Shown: positions 19,341-28,740 of the stretch, piece after piece
Layout: every line of letters starts with the position of its first letter
Position numbering within the stretch: the first letter of the stretch is position 1
Source: Symbiodinium microadriaticum
Lineage: Eukaryota; Sar; Dinophyceae; Suessiales; Symbiodiniaceae
DNA: 64,000 bases
NCBI GenBank assembly: GCA_001939145.1
Contig: LSRX01000286.1
Location: 493,387 to 557,386, forward strand
Reading direction: 5' to 3'
Translations under genes and position numbers: made by a program
Notes under the pieces: generated by a model
What the model saw: only the letters and a program-made list of their open reading frames with translations
Database searches by the model: none
What the model was told of the DNA's origin: nothing

Positions 19341-21161
19341 ATGCCGCCTAAGACCACGGGCCCTCAGGCGCCAGCTGATGGTGGAGGAGGCAGCGGCGGT
19401 GGATACTACCGGGATCGAGATCCGCCTCCTGGCTACGATGGCCGGGACCCAGACAGGACGTTTGCAAGATGGCTGAAGGAGCTCAGACTCTGGGAATATG
19501 AAACCGAGATCCCGAAGGAGAAGTGGGGCGTTAAGTTGTTGAGGCAACTTACAGGGTCAGCTAGGGCCACGGCGGACAACTTGAGTTTCGAGGACATAGC
19601 TTGCGAGAAAGGCATGGACAACCTCGTCAAGGCCTTGACTGACCACTTCTCCCCACACTTGGAATCGTCTTTGCCTCAGGCGTTTGAGAACGCCATATAC
19701 GGAGAACCCCGAGGCAGCCGAGAATCCTTTGGGGACTATGTCATCCGGATGGAATACGCTTTCAAGGAGCTGGAGAGGCAGAAGGTTCCTCTTCATGAGA
19801 TTGCAGTTGGCTACGTGATGTTCAGGCATGCGAATCTCAATGAAGTGCAGCAAAGTCAGATGTTGACATGGGGAAAAGGCAGCTATGACCGCAAGACCGT
19901 AGTGGAGAACTTGAGGCGTTTGGATAAAGGTAACTTCGACGCCAAGCGGAAAGGACCGAGCCACTATGTGACCGAGACCGATGAGGCCCAGGAGGACCCC
20001 GAGTTGACGAACGAGACCTACATCGGGGACTTTTCACCGGACGATGGTGAGTCCGAGCTCGACGAGGACTATGTGTACATCGGCGAGAATGACATGCAAG
20101 AAGTGTTTGACGAGGACCAGATGCTAGAAGCACTCGCCACGTACCAGGACGTTCGTCGTTCTCTTCGGGAACAGCGTACCAATCGGGGATACTATCCTCA
20201 AGGGAAGTCTTCCTCGTCTTCTCCCGGAGGAGGAAAAGGAAAGGGCAAGGGCACCGGAGGCGGAAAGAGCCGCCCGGCACTCGCAGTGAAAGGGCGTGAC
20301 AAGGTCAAGTTCACGAGGAATGGGACACGAGTGCACGTCGACATGCTGAAGTTGCGCACCCGGTGCGCGAGGTGCGGCCAAGTAGGGCATTGGGCGAAGG
20401 AGTGCCGCAATGCCCCAGACGAACGAGGACGAGCGACGGCTGCAAGAGCAAACTCGGCTTCGACGCAACCTTCCTCGGCTTCCACCCCTTCGGTACGGTC
20501 GGGTTTCTTTGTACAGAGCAGCGAGGCCGATGGTCCTGGAGTCGCGCAGACTTTCTACGGCGAAAAGAACGAGGGAGATTGGATGTCCTATGTGCCCACT
20601 TTCGGAAGCATCTTGAGGGCAGTGAACCGCCAGAGGAGTAGCGAGCAGTCACCTCTACGACAAGTAGTTTCTGATGAGCCCGCTGAATCTTTCGTCGGCG
20701 TCTCCACAAGCCCCACCGAAGGTATCGTCGACACGGCCGCGCAGGACGGACTCGTCGGCAAGGCGGCACTTCTGCAGTTGGCCCAGGCTCTCAGAGAGAA
20801 AGGTCTTCAGTATCGTTGGAACCTCAAGAAGAGAGCTCAAGCTAGTGGAGTTGGCGGTCGTGCAGAAGTGATAGGAGTGGCTGAAGTTCCAGTAGGTATA
20901 GCTGGAATCAACGGGCTTATGGAGCTGACTGTCGTGACGGACAACGTGCCTCTGCTCCTTCCTGTGAAGATGCTTCGTCAACTAAGGGCGATTGTGGATC
21001 TGGACAGCAATGTGCTCGAGCTCAAGGCCTTTGGGGTCAAAACTCCGATGACTACCTTGCCTTCAGGTCATTTGTCAGTTGATGTGATGTCCTTTGCGCC
21101 CGAGGGTTGGTCCTTGCCGAGGGATGCTGAGAGTAACAACCTGAGCATGCAGGGCCGATGA
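19341..21161 (+). CDS. gag: Retrotransposon Gag with CCHC knuckle and aspartic-protease-like end
   Basis: 606 codons from an ATG 53 bp after the primer-binding site. Residues about 40-230 form the Gag-like core. An acidic linker and a Gly/Lys/Ser-rich basic segment (about 285-325) follow. Cys342, Cys345, His350 and Cys355 make a C-x2-C-x4-H-x4-C knuckle (RCARCGQVGHWAKECRN) that would bind the element's RNA. Near residue 464, GIVDTAAQDGLVG resembles a retroviral-type protease active site, but with DTAA in place of DTG/DSG; the later segment LLLPVKMLRQLRAIVDLD fits the protease second half. Gag would assemble the particle and the protease would process polyproteins. The stop codon overlaps the next start as ATGA. 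The frame is intact. Confidence 0.9.
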   Translation: MPPKTTGPQAPADGGGGSGGGYYRDRDPPPGYDGRDPDRTFARWLKELRLWEYETEIPKEKWGVKLLRQLTGSARATADNLSFEDIACEKGMDNLVKALTDHFSPHLESSLPQAFENAIYGEPRGSRESFGDYVIRMEYAFKELERQKVPLHEIAVGYVMFRHANLNEVQQSQMLTWGKGSYDRKTVVENLRRLDKGNFDAKRKGPSHYVTETDEAQEDPELTNETYIGDFSPDDGESELDEDYVYIGENDMQEVFDEDQMLEALATYQDVRRSLREQRTNRGYYPQGKSSSSSPGGGKGKGKGTGGGKSRPALAVKGRDKVKFTRNGTRVHVDMLKLRTRCARCGQVGHWAKECRNAPDERGRATAARANSASTQPSSASTPSVRSGFFVQSSEADGPGVAQTFYGEKNEGDWMSYVPTFGSILRAVNRQRSSEQSPLRQVVSDEPAESFVGVSTSPTEGIVDTAAQDGLVGKAALLQLAQALREKGLQYRWNLKKRAQASGVGGRAEVIGVAEVPVGIAGINGLMELTVVTDNVPLLLPVKMLRQLRAIVDLDSNVLELKAFGVKTPMTTLPSGHLSVDVMSFAPEGWSLPRDAESNNLSMQGR

Positions 21162-21448
21162 TGGGGGAGAGCTCAGGAAGCAGTACAGTGGCGGTGAATT
21201 GCCACTGTCGACAGCCAGCATACCGCTGGCAAGTCAAGAAGGCGGGACCGACTCAGGGGAGGCACTTCTACCGCTGTGCGAAGCGCCTGTGCGAGTTCTT
21301 TGTCTGGGACGAGGCCGAGAAGACCGAGCTGAAACGTCGGTTGGATGCGCCGGCCATTCAGCAGATGGAGGTGGACGAGACGGAGGCACAGGACGAGTTG
21401 TATGTGCAAGGCCCAGATGGTGGCTTTCAGATTGTGCACGCGGAGTGA
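21158..21448 (+). CDS. Small GRF-type zinc-finger protein of the retrotransposon
   Basis: 96 codons starting in the ATGA overlap with the gag stop, in a different frame from both neighbours. Cys15-x-Cys17, then GPTQGRHFYRC and C-EFFVW (Cys40, Cys45, Trp50) match the GRF zinc finger seen in topoisomerase III, APE2 and NEIL3, where it binds single-stranded nucleic acid. A short acidic tail follows. I infer a nucleic-acid-binding accessory role during particle assembly or cDNA handling. Expression could be by termination-reinitiation at ATGA or by frameshifting. A separate GRF ORF is not part of the standard copia layout. Confidence 0.8.
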   Translation: MMGESSGSSTVAVNCHCRQPAYRWQVKKAGPTQGRHFYRCAKRLCEFFVWDEAEKTELKRRLDAPAIQQMEVDETEAQDELYVQGPDGGFQIVHAE

Positions 21449-21537
21449 CCGGCGATGGGTTGCCGGAAGGACTGGGACCAGAATGCTTGTGTGTAGTGCA
21501 GACCAAGGCCCAGTTGACGACCGCACGGAGGTCCCAG

Positions 21538-24500
21538 ATGCGAACATTTTGTTCTAGAGCCAATGCCCCGTGGGAAATGTCTATGTCAAGAATGTTTTAT
21601 CGTTGGAGTGATGAAGATGATCGCTGGCACGAACATACTGGTTGGTTGCCCAAGGAGCTCGACGGCGCCATCCTGGCAGTTAAGTTCGATGATGAGGCTT
21701 CCATGGTGATGTGGAGTGAGGACGATGGCAAGCACAAAGCCTTGACCGCATCACAAAGAAAGCTTGCGAATGGGCAAGCGCAACGTCTATTGCAAGACAT
21801 GGAGCCAGGCCCGCCCCACGAGGTGCAGGAGGCGGTTTCACCAAGTTTGTCAAGCCCTTGTTTCGTGAGTGATGATGGGATGATGGCCATTTTGGATCCG
21901 TCCTGTCAAGAACAGTTTTGGCACAGCATGCGGAGCTTTGAGCCAAGCCATTTGATTCTCCGGCCGAGCCGTGAAGGAGAGTCACTACGTATGGCGTGTG
22001 AGGCAGCCGAGTGGCAGCATTTGAACGGTCGTGCATTCCTTCTCATGCATTCAGTACAAGACCGAGAATATGTGGAAGATCTCCTGGACTCACAGGACCT
22101 ACTTGGACGGCGTGTGCAATGCAGGTTTTCAGATGGACTCGCGATGACTGGAAACTCGGAGTACTTCCTCAAGAGTGCAATGGATGCAAAAGTTCGGAAC
22201 GTCAGACTCACGACCGAGAACATTGGTGACCTTCGCCGAAGTCGAGAGGCGCTCCAGGAGAACGTCAATGGCCTTCAACAGAATTCGAAGGCACACCAGG
22301 AGAGCGTCGATGGCTTTCAACAGAATTCGGAGGCACACCAGGAGAGCGTCGATGGCCTTCAACAGAATTCGGAGGCACACCAGGTGGTCGTTAATTATGA
22401 TATTTGTCAGGAGCACGGTGGGGGTCCCAAAGATTGTTGTCAGGAGCACGGTGGGGGTCATTTAGCAGATAACGAGTGCTTTGCGTCGGCCTCAGAACTG
22501 ACTGAGGTGGAGGACATGGCCAGCCGTTTGCTGAAACAGAGAGATTTTTCGATGGTGTCTCTCGAGAAGTTTTTGGTCAGGTTTCCCAAGCTATGTTCCA
22601 AGAACCGACAGTCCGACATGAAGGGCGTCTACTACCTCTTCGGCCTGTATGCGCATGGGGCAAAGTGTGGAATCACCAATGCTTCAAGGACGCTGGCTAC
22701 CTTCACCAGGTATTTGAATGAGTTGGTAAGCTATCAAGCCCGTTGTCAAGGACTGAAACATGCGACGTGGTCGTCGATTGCCCTTGGTTTGAACGCTGGC
22801 AGCAGACCGCACAAGGACCACCACAACAAGGTTTCATCGAAGAACTACATCTTTGGAGTGGGCGGTTACTCCGGTGGCGAGCTTTGGGTAGAGAGCGAAG
22901 AGCCGCGGAATCCCGCTTCGTCTCAGTACCGATGGAAGTGGACTCCTCAAGGGACAAGAGTGGCGGGGCAAAAGCACGACATTCAGTACAAGATGATGGA
23001 ATTTGACCCTCGAACTTGGCATGCCTCTTGCAAGTGGGCAGGCAAGCGCATCGTGATCAGTGCGTTTACTTCGAGGGCAATTGATTTTGCCACCGAGACA
23101 ACTCTTCGAGAACTACGGGAGATTGGATTTCGCCTACCCCAGGACAATGTCGTGTACATGTTCGATGGAAGTCACCGAGAAGGTGTTGGGCAGTTTTCCT
23201 CAGTTTTCGCGGAGGAAGAAGGAGATCAAGCAGAGATGGCTGATGCAGTTGGAGAGGCAGACCCTGAGCCCTCGGTGGAGCAGGTCAATTTGGAACCCAG
23301 CGCCGAGGAGAAGAGGCTGGTGAAGAAGCTGCATGACAACCTAGGTCATCCTGCTCCACGTGAAATGGCCAGATCTCTCAAGCTGGCTAATGCGAAGCCA
23401 CACATCATTCGATATGTGGCCCGTGAGTTTCGTTGCCCTTTTTGTGAGGCGAGGATCAGGCCCAAGCCAGCTCGGCCTGCCGTTCTTCCAAAAGTCTACG
23501 AACCCGGACGGGTCGTGGGTGTGGACGTGATCTTCCTGAGCGCGCTCAACAGGAGAGAAACCTTTCCTGCGCTCAACATCACGGACTGGGGAACTTCCTA
23601 CCAGATGGTGGAGAGACTGAAGTCGACTGAGGCGACTCATACGTGGCGAACCTTCATGAGGGTTTGGTGTCGAACCTTCGGCGTTCCAGATGTGATTGTT
23701 GCCGACTTGGGCTCTGAATTTCGAGGTCAATTCGCTGACCTCGCTTCCCAAGCTGGAGCGTTGATTCGTCACACAGCGGCCAGGTCGCCTTGGCAGGCTG
23801 GGAAGACGGAGCGTGCGGGAGCACATTTCAAGTCAGTGTATGAAAAGGCCCGCGAGAGCTCGTACATTGGGTCTTGGGAGGAAATAAAAACCCTCATGTA
23901 TGCCGTGGAGTGTGCCAAGAACAGATACGGGAACCGGAGTGGATTTTCTCCAATGCAGCGGCAGATAGGCCACAACCTGCGGTTGCCCGGATCCCTTCTT
24001 TCAGACGACAACCTCGACCCCTCAATGGTCGTGGCCAGTGCCGACACAGAGATGCGAAAAACTCTGGAGATCAGGGCAGCTGCACAGGAGGCGTATATCA
24101 AGTCGCAGACGGAGGTTGCGTTGTCCAAGGCCAAGAACGCCAGGAGCCGAGCACAGGTTCAATTCTCAGCTGGGGAAACGGTTTATGTCTATCGCCAGCC
24201 GAACGTGAGGAAGCGGAAGCATGCGATCACTCCTGAGTCCTTGGAGGGTCGTAAGCCGGTTTGGGTTGGACCTGGTGTGGTGTTGGCGGTGGAAACTCCA
24301 AGTTTGTGGATTTCCATGAAGGGCGAGCTTTGGAAAGCAAGTTTCGAACAGTGCCGACATGCAACCTCTGAGGAGCAGGTCGCGAAGGAAATCCTGGCCG
24401 GGGAGCTCGAAGCACTCAAGGAGGAGCTGGGAAGAACTACTCACAAGAGGACCTTCAGGGATATGACTGGCATGGGTACCCCTCGCGATGAAGAGGATGA

Positions 24501-24771
24501 TGACGTTCATCGAGGTGCTGAGCGATTCGACAGCTTGAGTGGTGGTGGCGGTTCAGAGAGACCCGCCCAGCGACAACGTCGAGACGATGGAGTCGATGTC
24601 GCTATACCAGAGGACAGCGAGTTAGACTATGAACCAAGTGAAGAAGAACCAGGAGGTGATCCTGTTCCCGAGGACCTCGACTTCCTTCTGAAGGACCTCA
24701 AGACATTAGTCGCCGAACCACAGAGTCTGAGCCAGAGCCAGTCCCGGTTCAGAACGAGGGACAGCCCCTAG
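21538..24771 (+). CDS. pol: Pol-1: 2OG-Fe(II) oxygenase-like domain plus integrase
   Basis: 1077 codons from the first ATG after the GRF ORF; the frame is open further upstream, so a frameshifted product from that ORF is possible. Residues about 240-285 hold three 14-residue repeats (unit GLQQNSEAHQESVD). Residues about 395-515 look like a 2OG-Fe(II) dioxygenase: His425-x-Asp427 (SRPHKDHHN), distal His495 (TWHASCKW) and Arg504 (GKRIVIS). The integrase follows, with zinc ligands His599, His604, Cys633, Cys636 and catalytic Asp663, Asp723, Glu758 (spacing 34 between the last two). It would insert cDNA into chromosomes. The acidic tail runs to a TAG at 24769; reverse transcriptase continues in another frame, so a 1-base shift separates them. 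Confidence 0.88.
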   Translation: MRTFCSRANAPWEMSMSRMFYRWSDEDDRWHEHTGWLPKELDGAILAVKFDDEASMVMWSEDDGKHKALTASQRKLANGQAQRLLQDMEPGPPHEVQEAVSPSLSSPCFVSDDGMMAILDPSCQEQFWHSMRSFEPSHLILRPSREGESLRMACEAAEWQHLNGRAFLLMHSVQDREYVEDLLDSQDLLGRRVQCRFSDGLAMTGNSEYFLKSAMDAKVRNVRLTTENIGDLRRSREALQENVNGLQQNSKAHQESVDGFQQNSEAHQESVDGLQQNSEAHQVVVNYDICQEHGGGPKDCCQEHGGGHLADNECFASASELTEVEDMASRLLKQRDFSMVSLEKFLVRFPKLCSKNRQSDMKGVYYLFGLYAHGAKCGITNASRTLATFTRYLNELVSYQARCQGLKHATWSSIALGLNAGSRPHKDHHNKVSSKNYIFGVGGYSGGELWVESEEPRNPASSQYRWKWTPQGTRVAGQKHDIQYKMMEFDPRTWHASCKWAGKRIVISAFTSRAIDFATETTLRELREIGFRLPQDNVVYMFDGSHREGVGQFSSVFAEEEGDQAEMADAVGEADPEPSVEQVNLEPSAEEKRLVKKLHDNLGHPAPREMARSLKLANAKPHIIRYVAREFRCPFCEARIRPKPARPAVLPKVYEPGRVVGVDVIFLSALNRRETFPALNITDWGTSYQMVERLKSTEATHTWRTFMRVWCRTFGVPDVIVADLGSEFRGQFADLASQAGALIRHTAARSPWQAGKTERAGAHFKSVYEKARESSYIGSWEEIKTLMYAVECAKNRYGNRSGFSPMQRQIGHNLRLPGSLLSDDNLDPSMVVASADTEMRKTLEIRAAAQEAYIKSQTEVALSKAKNARSRAQVQFSAGETVYVYRQPNVRKRKHAITPESLEGRKPVWVGPGVVLAVETPSLWISMKGELWKASFEQCRHATSEEQVAKEILAGELEALKEELGRTTHKRTFRDMTGMGTPRDEEDDDVHRGAERFDSLSGGGGSERPAQRQRRDDGVDVAIPEDSELDYEPSEEEPGGDPVPEDLDFLLKDLKTLVAEPQSLSQSQSRFRTRDSP

Positions 24772-24782
24772 GACCACGTCCA

Positions 24783-27032
24783 GTGTTAGGCGATCCGGCG
24801 GAAACAGCGAGACAAGTGATGAGGAATGAACGGTTGGATGGCAATCCACCCGGGAGTGCACCTTATGAGGCAGCAAGGCGCATTATGCAGCACCGTCCCG
24901 AAGGTCGGCATCACCCGTACTTTGCGGAGAAGCTGGACGAGCCATCATCAAGTATGTGGTACTCGCTGGAAGGAGACAAGTGGACTTGGGAACCCGATGT
25001 CTGGGAGGAGGTGAGCCAGGACATTGTGATCAGACAGCACAACTTCCCGCGTCAGCAGTTGTGCAACCCAGCGAAAGTCCGAGGAACTTTGTTGCCTCGG
25101 AGGTTGAAGCATCGTGCCACCTATATGGTTGACGAGAATGGCGAGGTTCATGTGCACGGGGATAACTGGTTTAAGAACCGCAAGAAGTTGAACAAGACAA
25201 GTTATTCATGGGTTGGCTTCACCGTGTTCAGTTCTAAGGAGATCGATGTCAAAGCCTTCGCCAGCGGCAAGAACCGTGGACAAGGGGAGGTGTTTGAGCA
25301 CGAAATCAAGGCGGAGGACTGGCCTGGGTGGCGGATTAGTGACCGGCAGGAGTGGGACAAGGTTGCCCAAACGAATGCCGTGAAGGTCCTGTCCGTGGAG
25401 GAGTCACGGCGCATCAGGGCTGACCCGAAGGAGAGTCAGCGAATTCTTCCGTCGCGCATGGTGCGTCGGTGGAAGCCCTCTGATCAACCAGGGCAACCGG
25501 ATGTTCGGAAGTCACGCTGATGCATTCGTGGAGATCGCGATCCAGACATTTTGACACTGGAACGATATGCTCCGACTCTGAACTCCACGTCCTTCGGTGT
25601 CCTCTTGCAAACAGCGGCTTCGATGAAGTACAAAGCCACAATTGGCGACTTAAAAAATGCATTTATGCAATCATCGCCATTGGTGAGGGAAAGAGGAAAC
25701 CTATACGCGAGTCAGCCCAAGAGCGGAATCGATGGACTGGACCCAGAGCAACTTATTCAAATTATCTCTGGGTGTTACGGCTTGAATGACGCGCCAAGTC
25801 ATTGGCGGCAGACCCTGAAGGAAGCGATTTTGGCTCTGGGATACCAGGAGTCGGTACTTGATCCGACCATCTACTTCCTCCGGACGGATGAGGTTTTGGA
25901 CGGTGTGATCGCAGTGGAGGTGGACGATTTGTTCACGTTCAGCAATGCAGTTCATGAAGAACGGATGGCTCAACTGCAAGAGCGGTTCAAGTTTGGGAAG
26001 TATGAGGTTGTTATGGAATCTACAGAAGGAGTGGGATTCAATGGACGAAGGGTTCGCCAACTTCCTACCTTTGACTTCGAGGTGGACATGACGAAGTTTG
26101 TGTGCGAGCGGCTAGAACCAGTGGCATTGGCAAAGGGTCGGAAGTCAGACGTGAAGGCCCTCGCCAACGACTCCGAGATTGCTCAGGTGAGGGCAGTGAT
26201 TGGAGGGCTAAACTGGGCTGCCAAGGAAGGCAGGCCGGACTGCGCAGCCGCAGCTTCTTTGGGAGCTGCTTGCTTCCCGAAGCCCACGATTCAGGACATC
26301 CTCGACGTGAACCGTGCTGTGAAGGTGCTCAAAGAACGTTCGGAATTGTCTATCAAGATAAGAGCCATTGAGGTGGACAAGCTGGCATGGGGAGTTATTT
26401 CTGACGCCAGCTTTGCGAATGCCTACGGAGGTCACAGCCAAGGCGCCTACGGGATCCTGGCCTTCCACGAGGACCTTCGAGAAGGCTGCAGAGTTCCTTG
26501 CTCGCTCATATCATGGAGGAGCGGACGCATTCAGAAGGTTGTCAGCTCGACGCTGGCGGCCGAGACTCAAAGTTTGTCAAAGGGACTAGGTGAACTATGC
26601 TGAGTCGTCACCCTCTACAACGAGTTGCAAGACAAGGAGTTTGACTTGGCATTATGGGAGGCCCAGATGAAGAAGAACAAGGTCAGTGCGATCGTTTCGG
26701 AGGACTCGGATGAACTTCTGAAGTCGAGCTTATGTATAGTGGACGCCAAAGCCTTGTATGACCACCTCAGCAAGGAAACTACCGGCCCCTCAGCCGACAA
26801 ACGCACAGGCCTCGAGATGCAAGTTGTGCGTCAAAACATGAGTGGGATCAACGCCAAGATTCGCTGGATTCCTCATCCTCGCATGGTTGTTGATGGGCTT
26901 ACCAAAAAGCATGCAAACCTCGAGGCGTTGTACGAACTCCTCGACTCCGGCGAATATCAAATCGTTTCAGAGGCTCACGCTCTACAAGAAAAACGGGCAG
27001 AACGAGATGAGCGCGGCTATAACAAGCGATGA
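24783..27032 (+). pseudogene. pol: Pol-2: reverse transcriptase and RNase H, with in-frame stops
   Basis: One frame holds the rest of pol but is broken by TGA at 25518-25520 and 26601-26603. The part before the first stop is the linker and RT N-terminus (DRQEWDKVAQTNAVKVLS). Then come the RT catalytic Asp in TIGDLKNAF (25647-25649), the VEVDD box (25923-25928), and RNase H with Asp in SDAS (26403), Glu in AAETQSL (26562), Asp in IVDAKALYDHL (26742) and the C-terminal VVDGLTKKH. The catalytic residues I can locate are present, so the lesions are the two TGAs and the frame change from pol-1 near 24750. The frame ends at a TGA directly before the 3' LTR. No ATG clearly starts this part. Confidence 0.88.
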
Positions 27033-27249
27033 TGTTGCTTTCGGAAACAAAGTACCGGAGGCTGTGAAATCTAGAGTGTACAGCACTTCCCGAAAGCAAA
27101 CTGCTTTGCCCGATGGCGTTTGGCTGAGCAGGGGCCCCTTGTGTTGCCTTAGTGACTACGCAGACAATGGTTGCAGGATAAAACGTGTGCACAGTGCAGA
27201 GCTGCAGGTGCGAGCGAGAGTTCAGTTACTAGAGCCACCTGGAACCACA
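27033..27249 (+). repeat. 3' LTR (217 bp)
   Basis: Reads identical to the 5' LTR by eye. A purine-rich stretch (AAGAAAAACGGGCAG, about 26988-27003) lies 30-45 bp upstream and may act as the polypurine tract, though it is further from the LTR than usual. Confidence 0.75.
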
Positions 27250-27251
27250 GG

Positions 27252-27890
27252 GTTGAGGCTCTTGGGGTTTCAAGGGTCCAACTACCCGAATAAGCAATAG
27301 TGGGGCCTTAGGTGCTAAGCAGGATACAATAGAAAGTGTTTGACCATCTGAATAACCTACATCAGCCCCATACCAGGTGCTAGCGACCCTACTTATCGCT
27401 ACCCATTACAACGAACCTCCAAGTCATCCTACGATCCTTCTGCCTGTCGGCCTAAGTCGCCAACCTCCGAAGCGTCCTGCAAGCTCGTAGTCAAGTGGCC
27501 CTACAGTGGGTTACTTGGCTATAGGTGATCAAGGGTTGATAGACCTAGTAGCAGAGTAGTTAACGTTAGCCTCTTGGGGTACTATACTCCCAAGGGCTAA
27601 CCTTTAGTTCCCCAGGGTACGGGACAAGTAGGCAGAGGGTCTGAGGCACAGCCGACAGTGGCCCACCACTCTCCAAAGCCTCGCTTGGAAAGGCTGGACC
27701 ATCATTTCCATCGGTGAGGGCATGGTCCAGGAGTTCAACGCCGGGGGCCTGTTAAAGGGTTTACGGTTTAGTATTCCAGCGAAACCCCCATATCGCAAAT
27801 CATCAAATCGCACTAAACTGTCGCCCTCAACCCGAAGCAGCTCTGACTCCAACAGGTTCTACTCGGCCTTAAGTAATCCCCTGCTGCTCT
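27252..27890. other. Spacer right of the retrotransposon, with small palindrome PAL-O1
   Basis: Nothing coding recognised. A short stem-loop at 27566-27600 pairs TTAGCCTCTTGGG with CCCAAGGGCTAA. Related 'tagcctttagtt' pieces recur at 31337-31440 and 61535-61610. Remnants resembling a PAL-D end (GAACCTCCAAGT) lie at about 27412-27425. Confidence 0.5.
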
Positions 27891-27894
27891 TAAT

Positions 27895-28036
27895 CTTCTT
27901 GGTGCGACGACGACTACCACTACTAGGACGACTACGGCGACGACGAGACGACTACTACTACTATTACTTCGGCAACAACTTCAGAAATACCTCTGCTGTT
28001 GCTGGAACTACTACTCCTACTCCTACGAGTACACCT

Positions 28037-28077
<41 letters not shown>

Positions 28078-28380
28078 TACGACTACGACTACGACTACGA
28101 CTACGACTACCGCCACCATTATTACTACTATTCCTACTTCTTTTATCACAACGACGGCGACAACGACTTCTTGTTCTGCGTCTATTGCTTCTTCTACTTC
28201 TACTCCTACCGCTACGTCTACACTACGTTTGCTTTTGTTTGTACTTCTACCTCTACTTGCACTTCTACTCCTACTACCTCTTTTTTTTCTCTTCTACGGC
28301 CCCTGCCACTGCGCCTGCCACTGCAATTGCCACTGTCCCTGCCGCTGCAACAGGTACTGCTACTGCTAGTAGCGCTCCCA
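27895..28380. repeat. Triplet-repeat region (ACG, ACT, GACTAC, GCCACT)
   Basis: (ACG)n at about 28035-28076, (GACTAC)n at 28074-28110, then pyrimidine-rich ACT/TTC triplets and, at 28300-28375, a CTGCCACTGC-type minisatellite. Long frames in all readings (poly-Thr, poly-Leu, poly-Val) follow from the period of three and are not evidence of a gene. Confidence 0.85.
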
Positions 28381-28599
28381 GTTATAACCATTGGTTCGTG
28401 ATAGGAATCGCCGTATCGGTTCGGAGAACGGCAACGGTTTTCTTGGCTTTTTGCCAGCGTTCGCTTCGGCGAAACTCAGCTCCCTGAGATCCCGGGGTTG
28501 GGGCTTCTGGGCTATGGGTACCCCTAAAGAGCTGCATAAGGTTTGAGGCACAGTCGCCAAACTAGGTTGTGTGGTAGCCTGGGCCCTGGAATCCTTAAG

Positions 28600-28700
28600 C
28601 CCCAACCCCTAAACCCTACGAAACTAAACCCTAAACACTACTAAACCCTAAACACTCCTAAACCCTAAACCCCTCCTAAACCCTAAACCCCAACCCAAAC
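28600..28700 (-). repeat. Interstitial CCCTAAA cluster
   Basis: CCCTAAAC heptamers with 'actcctaaa' variants in a short tandem. Confidence 0.85.
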
Positions 28701-28740
28701 CTTAAGAGCAGCTGCAAGGCTCCTGTAGATACAAACTTAA

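Larger units (their letters stand above)
18884..27251 (+). mobile_element. Ty1/copia-order LTR retrotransposon with accessory domains
   Basis: The integrase lies before reverse transcriptase and RNase H, the defining order of Ty1/copia elements. Terminal direct repeats of 393 bp (18884-19276 and 26859-27251) are colinear at a constant offset of 7975 and look identical. They include the last 170 or so bases of pol plus the LTR proper. Coding order is gag with protease-like end, GRF zinc-finger ORF, long ORF with 2OG-Fe(II)-like domain and integrase, then a broken RT-RNase H. I see no clear target-site duplication outside 18884 and 27251. Identical ends indicate recent insertion; broken RT suggests this copy was moved in trans, or that the stops are recoded or are sequence errors. 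Confidence 0.93.

Noticed and set aside
22600-23100. Host oxygenase gene interrupted by the retrotransposon
   Set aside because: The domain is in one uninterrupted frame with the integrase and inside the terminal repeats, so it belongs to the element.
19557-24510. Many minus-strand and out-of-frame open frames of 60-160 codons within the retrotransposon
   Set aside because: They are shadows of gag and pol: no motifs, and they arise from the GC-rich coding strand.
27722-28487. Long Thr-, Leu- and Val-rich frames on both strands
   Set aside because: They follow from triplet repeats and show no non-repeat protein sequence.
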